Assembly (NCBI GenBank): GCA_034432655.1
Contig: DAOUBP010000012.1
Coordinates: 1 to 61,393 of the forward strand
From: DAOUBP01 sp034432655
Lineage (GTDB): Bacteria > Chloroflexota > Anaerolineae > CG2-30-64-16
Reading direction: 5' to 3'
Length of the DNA: 61,393 nucleotides
Under the pieces are notes generated by a model. That model made no database searches. It was given only the letters and a program-made list of their open reading frames with translations, and had not been told where the DNA came from. This document shows positions 24,649 to 32,424 of this stretch, piece after piece. The number at the start of each line of letters is the position of its first letter. The stretch's first letter is position 1. The position numbers and the translations under genes were made by a program.

Positions 24649-25672
24649 AATCCATGAGCCTGTAAAGAAGCGTCACCTGCGAGCGTGGCCAGCGGCGGAT
24701 GTTGAAGGCCATCAGCATGTCGCGCGCCTCCGGCCGCAACCCGCCCAGGAAACGACCCCAGAGGAACTGTGTCTCGGCACCCTCGGTCTTGTGCAGCAAC
24801 CGATACAGCTCCTGCTGCTGATCGGGCAGCAAGATAGAGCGAAACACCGAAGTCAGCTCCAGGATGTTCATAAAGTCGGCGATCTCGAAGGTCAACACGC
24901 CCTCGCGTTCGGCCAGGTTGGGATGAAAGATCTGGGCGTGAGTGGCGAAAAAGCGCACACGCAGCCGATCCAGCGGATAGCGCGCTTCCTGATGGATCAC
25001 GTGGGCCAACAGATCGCCCATGCCGGGATCGCGCGCGCCGGTGGTCGGGAACACCTGGATCAGGCCGGCCAACTCGCCGCCATAGCGCAACACCAACTCC
25101 TGCAACCAGGGCCGCAACTCACGCTGCGTGAGCATCAGCAGGAAATGCCGCTCGTCCAGGACGTAAGCGCCCAAGACGCGCGTGCCCGGAAAGTAGAGGG
25201 TATCCAACGGCGTCGGCTTTTCGGCAGGCACGCGAAAAGACGGAACAGTCGCCGAGACGTCCCCGGCTACAGAGGGCGGCGGCACAAGGGCCTCGGGCCC
25301 TGCCTCGGCCGCCGGCACCGTCTGGGACTGTGGTGGGGCCTTTCCTGGCCGGGGCCGGGCCGCCGGCGGCCACAATTGTGGTGGCAAACGATTGACGAAT
25401 CCCCACACCACCGCCGTATCCGGCGAAAGCGCGCCGAACCGCCTGGCCTCATCCACGATGATCTGGCAGGTGCGGCAATAGCGCGTCCCGCGCTCGGTGG
25501 GTATGCGCGGATAAAACCAACACCGCCAACAGGGGCCATCCAGCGCCCCGGGCGGTGGGCCGAGCTCAGCAGCGGCCGGCGGAAACTCTCCGCCGGCCGC
25601 CAGATAACGCAAAGTGGCCAGAAGTTCCGCGCCGGTGCGGCTGCGCCGCAACCAATCAAAGGGCTCGAGCAT
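24623..25672 (-). CDS. Zinc-ribbon protein of unknown family, second gene of the RAMP operon
   Basis: The 349-residue product has four cysteines (C48, C51, C66, C69) in a CX2C-X14-CX2C zinc-ribbon spacing. A Pro/Ala-rich linker (about 90-160) follows, then a globular C-terminal half beginning TLYFPGTRVLGAYVLDERHFLLMLTQREL and ending near RSQVTLLYRLMDYVGF. No GGDEF or HD motif of Cas10 is present. I do not recognise the family. It overlaps the RAMP fusion gene by 17 bp and the Cas6-like gene by 26 bp, so all three are translationally coupled and should act together, perhaps as a large-subunit substitute or adaptor. Confidence 0.7.
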   Translation of the reverse strand: MLEPFDWLRRSRTGAELLATLRYLAAGGEFPPAAAELGPPPGALDGPCWRCWFYPRIPTERGTRYCRTCQIIVDEARRFGALSPDTAVVWGFVNRLPPQLWPPAARPRPGKAPPQSQTVPAAEAGPEALVPPPSVAGDVSATVPSFRVPAEKPTPLDTLYFPGTRVLGAYVLDERHFLLMLTQRELRPWLQELVLRYGGELAGLIQVFPTTGARDPGMGDLLAHVIHQEARYPLDRLRVRFFATHAQIFHPNLAEREGVLTFEIADFMNILELTSVFRSILLPDQQQELYRLLHKTEGAETQFLWGRFLGGLRPEARDMLMAFNIRRWPRSQVTLLYRLMDYVGFRPVD

Positions 25673-28600
25673 CCAGTGCCTTTTTCAGCTCTGCGTAATG
25701 GGCCACCACATGAGGCGCGAACCACTCGGCCGGCCGGATCGGCTGTTGCCACTCGGCCGTGGCCTCCCCGGCATAGCGGCCCGGCCAATCAATCAGGAAG
25801 CTCTCGGGCAAGAGGCGCAGACGCAGGCTGCCGAACCCCACGTAGCGATGATGGCCCAGCTTGTGCGCCAGTTCCGGTTCCAGCGCCACGCACCAGATCA
25901 GCCGCTGCAACTCCTCGCGCTCCAGGTTCCAGAACCGAATGGTGAAGCGCGCCCGTGCGCCGGGGAGGATGGCGCGGGTGTAGCTGGCCTGCACAGCATC
26001 CGGGCTAAAATCGTCCAGCTTCTGGACGATGGGCGCCAGGGGCACATGCGGGAAGAGCCGCCAGGTCTTGGCAATCTGGACCATCGGCGTGCCCATGCCC
26101 GGATGGCGCCGCCACTCGCCATCGGTGAAAACCCAGCCACCATAGGGATACGGCACTTTGAACCAGGCCAGCTCAGGCGCAGGGTCGAAGAGGGCGAAGT
26201 TGAACGCCAGGCGCCCCATGATGGATTGGTTGGTGCCACGGCCCACCCAGCCGAACAGCGCGTCGGCCGGGTTCAAATGTGCGACGTCAGCGCTGTCGGC
26301 ACGCGCATCGCTGGCGATGGCGTAGATGTGGCGCAGCATTCCCTTCAGGCTGCGGCTGGGCAACGCGTAAAGGCGGGCCGTAGGCCGCAAGGCCGCCTCG
26401 GCTGGCGCCAGGGCAAAGCAGTCCCAGCCGTTGATGTTCCCCTCGGGCAAAATGACCTTATGCGAGGGTTCGCCGCTCTCGCGCACGTGGAGCGGCGTCA
26501 AGACCTCCACTTCCACCGCCAGCGTGCCGCAATAGCCGCCGAAGGCCCGGTGTGAGATGAAGCCGGCCTGGGCGCGCGGCGGCTTTTCAGCCACAGACGC
26601 CGGCCCAGCCGGCACCAGGGCAATGTTCAGCTGCAGCGCCTGGCTGGCGGCCGCACCCGTCAGGCTGAGTTTGTGCCAGATGCCATCCCGGACGAAGGCC
26701 TGGTCCGGGCCGAACAGGGCGCGCGTGATCTCGCCGTTCGGCGCGCCGGTGAGCCAGGTCAGCTCGGTCATGACGGGGGTGACCCAACCGAAACCGCTGG
26801 TCTTCTCGCCGCCCAGAGGAATGTCCCCCTGTTGAAAGTCATGCAGCAGATGCAGCAACACGCCCACCGCGGTCAAGTCGTCCGGCCCGATGTCCTGGAG
26901 CTCCATCTGAAGCTGGAAAGTGAGTTGATCACCATAGGCAAACAGATAATCGTGCTTGGCCGTCTCCAGCGGCTTGCCGGTGAGTGGGTCCATCCGCACC
27001 CCGTCCATGGAGCACCACGCCTGTGCGGGTTGGTTGGGATCGGCCAGGTAGGCGTCGGAGAAGAGGACCAACCCGCGGCGGCCCTGCGTGCCGAAGAGGC
27101 GGTCTATCACCTGGGCCGTGCGGGGCCCCTCGCCCCACAGGGTCCGCAACACCTGCGTCGCCCGCTTGCGAAACGCGCCTTTGATGGTGCCGCCGGGGAT
27201 GTAGATCTCCCAGGCACCTTCCTCCCGGGCCGACGGGCTCCAGGTGAGCATGCGCATGAACATAGTGTCGTAGGGCTTGCCGTATTTTCGGGAGACCTCG
27301 CGGTTGAAAGGCCCGCCCGCGCGGAAGTCAATATGATGGGGTTGCGCCAGCTCCTGGCGGACGCGGGCGCGGTATGCACTGAGAAAAGCGATGAAATTGC
27401 GGTCGTTGGCGATGCTCTTGCGCAAGTTACCGGGGTGCAACATGTGTTGAAAGCGGACGCGACTGTGCTCCTCCAGGAAAGAGCGCCAGGCTGCCGCGCT
27501 CACCCCTTCCGGTGGCCGGCTCCAGTCGTTCCATTGCGCCTCGGAGATTTTGCCCTCCAACAACATCTGCTTGATGCGCAGATGCGCCTCGCGGTTGGCG
27601 ATCTCGGCATCTACCCAGGCATCGCTCTGCACCAGCTCGACCTGCTGGTCCACCTGTTGATAGAGCCGCGGCAGCACAGGAGCGCAGGCCTGGGCCAGCA
27701 AGGCCGTCATCGCAGGCTCATCCTCCAATTTCTCGGCCAGCTGCGCTTCCAGGGCCGGATCCAGACCCAGCCTCGCCACGATCTCGCCCCAGACCTCGGC
27801 ATTGAGCTGCCGGATGGGTTGGCGCTGGCGCTCCATGACTTCCAGGATGCGCTTGGTCTGGCCGCCGGCAATGGGCTTGAGCACGGCCTCGGCTGCGGCC
27901 TGGCCCGTGAAAGGCTGATCGAGCAGCGGCTTCAGCGCCTGCACGATCTTGGCCGAAAGCGGGAACTTGCCCTTGGCCAGCTTGTTCAATGCTGCCTCGC
28001 GCAACACCAATATCTCGGCCTCCCCCGCCGCCGATCGTTCCTGGAGCCAGAGGGCCAGCGCCCGCGGCAAATATTCCGCCAGTCGTTGCTTCCAGTCCGC
28101 CGGGCTGAGGATAGGACCGCCGATGACCATCTCCAGCCGCGTGCGGATGACATCGGGCAGATCACGCATGGCCGCAATAAGCAATCGCCCCTCGATGGCT
28201 GCAAACGCAGGGACGTCAGGATCCAGTTTGCCCCAGTTCCAACCAACGAGGACCGGGTTCCGGCTGTCGAAGGTCAACTTCAGCCGGAGGTAGTTGGCTT
28301 CGGGCCGGATCGCCGGCGCGGCCGGCGGAGCAAACGGCAGGTTCAGATCAAGGCGCACGCGGCCCAAGCCCTTGCTCTTGCCTGCGCCGAACCAGAACCG
28401 TCCCTGGCGCAGCTCATCCAGGAGATAGTACAACCGGGCGGCGTTGTCCCCGCGGCCCAGGACGGTGTCGTTGACCGTCATGGAGAAGTCGAAGACTGCG
28501 TTGCGGAAGAGGGTCTCCATCTTGTAGTTGGCGTTGGCCTCGGCTGCCCAGCGGTCATCGTCCAGCCGCAAGCCCATACGCAGGTCGAAGAAACGATCGC

Positions 28601-28883
28601 GGGGGTAGGAGGAATCTTGCAAGCGGCACTCCACGCGCGTGATCAGCTCATCGGGCAGGGAACCGCCGTAGAGGCGCTGCCAGAGCCGGTTGAGCAGGCC
28701 CATATTGCGCCCATCGCGCGACCGGCCGATGAACGCGTCCATGAGGGCCTGAGCGGTGCCGGAGATCTCGCCGGCGAGGGATATCAGCCGTTGGATGCCG
28801 TCGCCGTCGCGCGTGAAGAGGGTCTTGCGGGCGTTGCCGCGATAGATGGGCGTCTCGGCTGTGAGCCTGCCACGAAGCTGCAT
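25656..28883 (-). CDS. Three-module RAMP (Cas7-like) fusion protein
   Basis: The 1075-residue product carries three glycine-rich loops of the RAMP/Cas7 type: GRFWFGAGKSKGLGRV (about 161-176), GGEKTSGFGWV (691-701) and GHHRYVGFGSL (1010-1020). Two modules also show the RAMP motif IPG/LPS-x-S/T-xKG: YIPGGTIKGAFR (561-572) and LPSRSLKGMLR (841-851), each followed by ALFG/RLFG. Between modules 1 and 2 lie about 290 mostly helical, charged residues (225-515). Such proteins bind guide RNA in type III effectors. No Cas10 or array is nearby. AGGAGG lies 5 nt before the ATG at 28883; in-frame sequence further upstream crosses the promoter and is excluded. Confidence 0.82.
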   Translation of the reverse strand: MQLRGRLTAETPIYRGNARKTLFTRDGDGIQRLISLAGEISGTAQALMDAFIGRSRDGRNMGLLNRLWQRLYGGSLPDELITRVECRLQDSSYPRDRFFDLRMGLRLDDDRWAAEANANYKMETLFRNAVFDFSMTVNDTVLGRGDNAARLYYLLDELRQGRFWFGAGKSKGLGRVRLDLNLPFAPPAAPAIRPEANYLRLKLTFDSRNPVLVGWNWGKLDPDVPAFAAIEGRLLIAAMRDLPDVIRTRLEMVIGGPILSPADWKQRLAEYLPRALALWLQERSAAGEAEILVLREAALNKLAKGKFPLSAKIVQALKPLLDQPFTGQAAAEAVLKPIAGGQTKRILEVMERQRQPIRQLNAEVWGEIVARLGLDPALEAQLAEKLEDEPAMTALLAQACAPVLPRLYQQVDQQVELVQSDAWVDAEIANREAHLRIKQMLLEGKISEAQWNDWSRPPEGVSAAAWRSFLEEHSRVRFQHMLHPGNLRKSIANDRNFIAFLSAYRARVRQELAQPHHIDFRAGGPFNREVSRKYGKPYDTMFMRMLTWSPSAREEGAWEIYIPGGTIKGAFRKRATQVLRTLWGEGPRTAQVIDRLFGTQGRRGLVLFSDAYLADPNQPAQAWCSMDGVRMDPLTGKPLETAKHDYLFAYGDQLTFQLQMELQDIGPDDLTAVGVLLHLLHDFQQGDIPLGGEKTSGFGWVTPVMTELTWLTGAPNGEITRALFGPDQAFVRDGIWHKLSLTGAAASQALQLNIALVPAGPASVAEKPPRAQAGFISHRAFGGYCGTLAVEVEVLTPLHVRESGEPSHKVILPEGNINGWDCFALAPAEAALRPTARLYALPSRSLKGMLRHIYAIASDARADSADVAHLNPADALFGWVGRGTNQSIMGRLAFNFALFDPAPELAWFKVPYPYGGWVFTDGEWRRHPGMGTPMVQIAKTWRLFPHVPLAPIVQKLDDFSPDAVQASYTRAILPGARARFTIRFWNLEREELQRLIWCVALEPELAHKLGHHRYVGFGSLRLRLLPESFLIDWPGRYAGEATAEWQQPIRPAEWFAPHVVAHYAELKKALDARAL

Positions 28884-28934
28884 TTTGTCCTCCTGGGGCG
28901 TGAATGACAGAAATGTCGTGTCACTCTTAAAAAG

Positions 28935-28963
28935 ATTATAGCACAAAGGCGCAAACCGCTCAA
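28935..28963 (-). promoter_or_regulatory. Promoter of the RAMP operon
   Basis: On the minus strand TTGAGC (28958-28963), 17 bp and TATAAT (28935-28940) lie about 50 nt before the RAMP ribosome-binding site. It is back-to-back with the promoter of the next plus-strand gene. Confidence 0.75.
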
Positions 28964-28969
28964 CTGTGA

Positions 28970-28975
28970 TATAAT
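28970..28975 (+). promoter_or_regulatory. -10 element of a nearly leaderless gene
   Basis: TATAAT at 28970-28975 puts the expected transcript start near 28982, about 5 nt before the ATG at 28987. No -35 or ribosome-binding site is visible. Confidence 0.5.
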
Positions 28976-28986
28976 CGGCGACGGTG

Positions 28987-29244
28987 ATGACGCAACCGAT
29001 GGACGACGATCGCACCCAATCCCGACCGCCTACCGACACCCGTGCCTTTCGCCAGCGCACCGACCGCAACCTGGCGCTGGCCGTGGTGCTCTTCCTGGTG
29101 GGCGGAGGCGGGGCAGCTATTGCGCTGGTCTATGGGCCGGGCGCGGCAGCGCTGGGGCTGGTGTGCCTGTTGTTTGGTGCCGGTCTGTTCGGCTTGTTAT
29201 GGTTGATCCTGACGCTGATGGAGCGGTGGGCGAATAGGGAGTAG
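28987..29244 (+). CDS. Small two-helix membrane protein
   Basis: The 85-residue product has a charged N-terminus (MTQPMDDDRTQSRPPTDTRA) and two hydrophobic helices (about 31-52 and 55-78) with a Gly-rich turn, ending in MERWANRE. I do not recognise the family. It is divergent from the RAMP operon with promoters back to back, which leaves open a functional link (for example a membrane accessory). It ends right at a 34-bp palindrome. A GTG one codon upstream is an alternative start. Confidence 0.6.
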   Translation: MTQPMDDDRTQSRPPTDTRAFRQRTDRNLALAVVLFLVGGGGAAIALVYGPGAAALGLVCLLFGAGLFGLLWLILTLMERWANRE

Positions 29245-29307
29245 CACGTAGAGACGTTGCATGCAACGTCTCTACGTGCAACGTCTCTACTACATGTTAC
29301 ATGTAAC
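29245..29307. repeat. 34-bp perfect palindrome with an extra half-copy and a second palindrome
   Basis: A perfect palindrome (29245-29278, 17-bp arms, core GTTGCATGCAAC) is followed by a direct copy of its right arm TGCAACGTCTCTAC (29277-29290) and a 12-bp palindrome GTTACATGTAAC (29296-29307). It lies exactly between two converging genes. The GTAGAGACGTTGCATGCAAC unit resembles highly iterated intergenic repeats I know from cyanobacterial genomes. It may act as a bidirectional terminator. Confidence 0.8.
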
Positions 29308-29310
29308 GTC

Positions 29311-29655
29311 CTACCCGCCCACGAATTTCACCTTGTACCCCAGTTCGCGCAGCTTCTCGGCCACCCGCTCACGATGATCGCCCTGAATCTCAAACCCGGC
29401 CTCCTTGACCGTACCGCCCGCGCCGCACGTCGCCTGGAATGTCTTCAGCAACTCCTTGAGTTTGGCCGGCGGATGCTGTAAACCATACACCACCGTTACC
29501 GTCTTACCGCCGCGGCCCTTGCGATCTCGTTTGACATAAGCGGTCTGTTGTTGGGGAGGCAAGTCCACAACCCGGCATACACACGGTTGGCGGCCGCAAC
29601 GCGGACAGGGCGACTCTACCTTGGGATCGGTGGAATAGACGATGCGCGGGGACAT
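29311..29655 (-). CDS. SUI1/eIF1-like (YciH family) translation factor
   Basis: The 114-residue product has an N-terminal Cys cluster (CPRCGRQPCVC) and a C-terminal SUI1 domain: RKGRGGKTVTVVYGL, then LKELLKTFQATCGAGGTVKE and GDHRERVAEKLRELGYKVKF. Bacterial SUI1 homologues such as YciH influence start-codon fidelity. The start at 29655 is the Met before SPRIVYS; a longer frame exists upstream but lacks support. It is divergent from rsfS. Confidence 0.88.
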   Translation of the reverse strand: MSPRIVYSTDPKVESPCPRCGRQPCVCRVVDLPPQQQTAYVKRDRKGRGGKTVTVVYGLQHPPAKLKELLKTFQATCGAGGTVKEAGFEIQGDHRERVAEKLRELGYKVKFVGG

Positions 29656-29671
29656 AAGGCTCGTTTTCCTT

Positions 29672-29700
29672 TTGCTCTGCCTGTGGGGTTGTGCTACAAT
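29672..29700 (+). promoter_or_regulatory. Promoter of rsfS
   Basis: TTGCTC (29672-29677), 17 bp and TACAAT (29695-29700). The same TTGCTC hexamer at the same spacing is used upstream of the ceramide operon. Confidence 0.5.
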
Positions 29701-29753
29701 TTTCCAGGTGAAAGCCGGAAACCCAGTCAACCTGAATCAGTAAGGAGGCCCTC

Positions 29754-30101
29754 CTGGAAGGCATTGATCTTGCTCACATCATCATAAACAAGCTCGAAGA
29801 GCACCAGGCTGCCGATATCACCTTGTTAGACCTGCGCGAGCTCACCCCATTCGCCGATTATTTCGTGATCTGTTCGGTGGACTCGGAACGACAGGCACGT
29901 TCATTGCAAGAGATCGTCCTGGAAGAGTTGAAACGGCAGCATGCTATACGTCCTCTCTCCACCGAAGGCGAACCGGCATCAGGCTGGATCTTGCTGGACT
30001 ACAACACCGTGATCGTTCATATCTTCTCACGGCCGATCCGCGCCTATTACCGGCTGGAAGAACTCTGGAAGGCAGCACCGGTCGTGCTGAAGATCCAATA
30101 A
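29754..30101 (+). CDS. rsfS: Ribosomal silencing factor RsfS
   Basis: The 115-residue product is a DUF143/RsfS domain: HIIINKLEEHQAADITLLDL, then TPFADYFVICS, a region with SERQARSLQEIV, and GWILLDYNTVIVHIF. RsfS binds ribosomal protein L14 and blocks subunit joining in starvation. No ATG, GTG or TTG occurs where the family starts; the first TTG (29823) would remove the first conserved helix. A perfect AAGGAGG ends 5 nt before a CTG at 29754, and the frame has a stop just upstream, so a CTG start is proposed. Confidence 0.88.
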   Translation: MEGIDLAHIIINKLEEHQAADITLLDLRELTPFADYFVICSVDSERQARSLQEIVLEELKRQHAIRPLSTEGEPASGWILLDYNTVIVHIFSRPIRAYYRLEELWKAAPVVLKIQ

Positions 30102-30103
30102 GA

Positions 30104-30138
30104 ACGGCGAGGCGTCCTGTAATCGAACGTCTCGCCGT
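30104..30138. terminator. Hairpin between convergent rsfS and ndk
   Basis: ACGGCGAGGCGT (30104-30115) pairs with ACGTCTCGCCGT (30127-30138) with one wobble. There is no clear T-run, so it is a weak bidirectional terminator candidate. Confidence 0.5.
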
Positions 30139-30145
30139 CTATGCC

Positions 30146-30595
30146 TCATTCAAAAATCCACCGATCTATGCTGCGCTCATAGGTCAGCAGCTCATCCTCG
30201 GTGAACCACAGCCCGATCTCAAAAGCAGCTGTCTCAGGCCCATCGGAGCCGTGCACCAGGTTGCGGCCAAGTTCCAGCGCAAAATCGGCGCGCACGGTGC
30301 CCGGAGCTGCCTTCGCCGGATTTGTTACACCCATCGTAGCCCGCGCCACGTCAATCGCGTTGGTCCCTTCCAACACCATCGCCACCACCGGTCCGCTGGT
30401 GATGTACTTGATCAATCCTTCGAAGAACGGCTTGCCCACGTGTACCTCATAGTGCTTATGGGCAAACTCCGGCGTCACATGCACCATCTTCATGGCAACG
30501 ATTTTCAGACCCCGACGCTCAAAGCGCGCGATGATCTCCCCGACCAGGCCGCGTTGGACGGCGTCGGGTTTCAACATGACAAATGTACGTTCCAC
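30146..30595 (-). CDS. ndk: Nucleoside diphosphate kinase
   Basis: The 149-residue product is a full-length NDK: ERTFVMLKPDAVQRGLVGEII at the start, then GLKIVAMKM, GPVVAMVLEG, GTVRADFA and the active-site His in NLVHGSDGPETAAFEIGLWF. It transfers gamma-phosphate between nucleotides via phospho-His. The start is the GTG at 30595, 5 nt after GGAGG; in-frame upstream sequence is promoter and leader. Confidence 0.96.
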   Translation of the reverse strand: MERTFVMLKPDAVQRGLVGEIIARFERRGLKIVAMKMVHVTPEFAHKHYEVHVGKPFFEGLIKYITSGPVVAMVLEGTNAIDVARATMGVTNPAKAAPGTVRADFALELGRNLVHGSDGPETAAFEIGLWFTEDELLTYERSIDRWIFE

Positions 30596-30640
30596 GAATC
30601 CTCCCCGTGTTGATGAATTGACGAACTGGTTGCCAGGTGC

Positions 30641-30670
30641 AGTATAGCACGCAGGCCAGAAGGGGGACAA
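30641..30670 (-). promoter_or_regulatory. Promoter of ndk
   Basis: On the minus strand TTGTCC (30665-30670), 18 bp and TATACT (30641-30646), with a short leader to the GTG start. Confidence 0.6.
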
Positions 30671-30705
30671 AAAAAGCGCAGGACAAGAAGAGAGAAAACG
30701 GTGCA

Positions 30706-30738
30706 TTCCACCGGGCTTTGGGGAGAGGCCCGATGGAA
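30706..30738 (-). terminator. Terminator of the CBS-HDAC operon
   Basis: On the minus strand TTCCATCGGGC and GCCCGGTGGAA form an 11-bp stem (one wobble), followed after a few bases by TTTTCTCTCTTCTT. It lies 20 nt after the HDAC stop and just ahead of the ndk promoter. Confidence 0.6.
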
Positions 30739-30757
30739 CACACCGCAGTGCAGAGGA

Positions 30758-31807
30758 TTACAGGCCGTGGAGGCTCTTAACGGCGCGCAGCACCTCATCC
30801 ACCGAGTGCTCGGCCCAAGGCGACGGCCCCAAAGGATCGGGGCCAGGATCGCTGTCGCCCAGAAGCGCGTGACAGGTCGCGGCCAGGCCGGCCCCCAACA
30901 CGTCCAAATTGTAGCCTCCCTCCAGGGTGACAATCACACGCCCTTGACAGAGCTGCTCGGCCAGGCCGACCACGGTACGCGCCAGGCGCCAGTAGCCGGC
31001 CAATGAAAGGTTCAAACCTGCCAGCGGATCGTTCCAATGCGCGTCATACCCGGCCGAAACCAGGATCAGCTGTGGCCGGTAACGTTCCGCCAGAGGGGTC
31101 AACACCTCATCGAAGATGCGACCAAATCCTTGATCGCCGACCCCTGCCGGCAACGGCACATTGACGGTATAGCCGACCCCCGCCCCTACACCGGTCTCCC
31201 GCCAATGCCCTGTGCCCGGATAATGCGGATATTGATGGGTAGAGAAGAAAAGCACCTGAGGGGAAGCGTAGAAGATGTCCTGGGTGCCGTTGCCATGATG
31301 CACGTCCCAGTCCACGATCATCACCCGGTCAAGACCGAACTGATCCAACGCGGCACGCGCCGCGATGGCCACGTTGTTAAACAAACAGAAGCCCATGCCA
31401 CGGCTGGCAACAGCATGATGGCCAGGCGGCCGCACCAGGGCGATGCCGTTACGCACCGCCCCCTCCATCACCGCACGCACCAGCTCCACCAGGCCGCCCG
31501 CAGCCAATAGCGCGATCTCGAAGCTGCGCGGCCCCACATAAGTGTCGGCGTCAAGGTGCCCACCCCCGCGCTGGGCCAGCGATCGCAAGGCACCGATATA
31601 AGCACCGCTATGGACACGACCGAGCAGATCGAGATCCACCGGCCGGGGCGGCACCGGTGCCATGCGCGCGAGCAGGCCCCCCCGTTCCAACGCAGCCAGA
31701 GCATGCTCAAGCCGGGAACGGTTCTCGGGGTGCCCGGGCAGGTTATGCTCCAAGAACTGCGGGTCGTAGCAATAAGCTGTTTTCGGTTGCCCAGAGGAGG
31801 CGGCCAT
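30758..31807 (-). CDS. Histone-deacetylase-superfamily (AcuC-like) deacetylase
   Basis: The 349-residue product has the zinc-amidohydrolase core of the arginase/HDAC fold. It shows the tandem His motif RPPGHHAVASRGMGFCLFNN, the metal ligands in VDWDVHHGNGTQDIF, VSAGYDAHWNDPLAG and the loop TLEGGYNL. Bacterial members deacetylate proteins, acetylpolyamines or acetoin-related substrates. The ATG directly follows the stop of the CBS gene, so the two are co-translated. The substrate is not known. Confidence 0.93.
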   Translation of the reverse strand: MAASSGQPKTAYCYDPQFLEHNLPGHPENRSRLEHALAALERGGLLARMAPVPPRPVDLDLLGRVHSGAYIGALRSLAQRGGGHLDADTYVGPRSFEIALLAAGGLVELVRAVMEGAVRNGIALVRPPGHHAVASRGMGFCLFNNVAIAARAALDQFGLDRVMIVDWDVHHGNGTQDIFYASPQVLFFSTHQYPHYPGTGHWRETGVGAGVGYTVNVPLPAGVGDQGFGRIFDEVLTPLAERYRPQLILVSAGYDAHWNDPLAGLNLSLAGYWRLARTVVGLAEQLCQGRVIVTLEGGYNLDVLGAGLAATCHALLGDSDPGPDPLGPSPWAEHSVDEVLRAVKSLHGL

Positions 31808-32230
31808 CTATGGCTCCGGGCTGAAATACCACATCCACTTGCTGCCACGCATCTCGCGAATGACGTCGGTGGTTGACAGCACGCCCAACGCCTTCAAACC
31901 GACATCCCCGCGCTCGCTCACCACCAGGTAGGGGATCTTGCGGGTGACCATGATCTGGACCGCTTCGGTGAGGGGCATCTCCGGCGGGACGGCGATCACC
32001 ATGCCGCTCATGACGTCACGCGCCTTCATTCCCTTGAGATCTTTGCCGTAGTAGTTGATGACATCCAGCGGATTGATGATCCCCAGCGCTTCCTCGTCCG
32101 GCCCGGTCACCACCAGGACACGCAGGTTGGTATCGGCCATCATACGGATGACCTCTTCCAGAGGGGTGCTGGGTTTGCAGCCGATGACCCCTTTGTGCAT
32201 AACACCGCCCACAGTGCGTTCGGACTCCAT
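31808..32230 (-). CDS. Two-CBS-domain protein
   Basis: The 140-residue protein has two CBS motifs (VGGVMHKGVIGCKPSTPLEE ... VVTGPDEEALGIINPLDV, and ARDVMSGMVIAVPPEMPLTEAV ... LGVLSTTDVI). They should form one Bateman module binding adenine nucleotides. AAGGAGGTGG lies before the ATG at 32230. It sits immediately in front of the HDAC-like gene with no gap, suggesting nucleotide-dependent control of that enzyme, which is inference. Confidence 0.88.
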   Translation of the reverse strand: MESERTVGGVMHKGVIGCKPSTPLEEVIRMMADTNLRVLVVTGPDEEALGIINPLDVINYYGKDLKGMKARDVMSGMVIAVPPEMPLTEAVQIMVTRKIPYLVVSERGDVGLKALGVLSTTDVIREMRGSKWMWYFSPEP

Positions 32231-32330
32231 GATCCACCTCCTTGACCTGTGACGGGTGCAGCGGACGGCATGACAACCTGTCCCTGGAGGATCTGCCGCC
32301 CGTTGCTTTGATGAATCGAACGGCAAACAT

Positions 32331-32359
32331 ATCTTATCAAATACGCGGGCAATTGTAAA
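32331..32359 (-). promoter_or_regulatory. Promoter of the CBS-HDAC operon
   Basis: On the minus strand TTTACA (32354-32359), 17 bp and TAAGAT (32331-32336). About 95 nt of leader precede the ribosome-binding site. Confidence 0.55.
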
Positions 32360-32424
32360 GCACTCTTCAAAAATGAAGCTGTAGTTTGATGGTTGGTAAT
32401 TATGACATGAATTCTGCAGCACGA

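Noticed and set aside
26673..28907. 744-codon open frame antisense to the RAMP fusion gene
   Set aside because: It mirrors the high-GC codon pattern of the real gene, lacks any recognisable domain and has no ribosome-binding site.
23404..29310. Possible CRISPR array near the RAMP operon
   Set aside because: Only three 9-bp tandem units and a palindrome are present; there are no ~30-bp repeats with regular spacers anywhere in the window.
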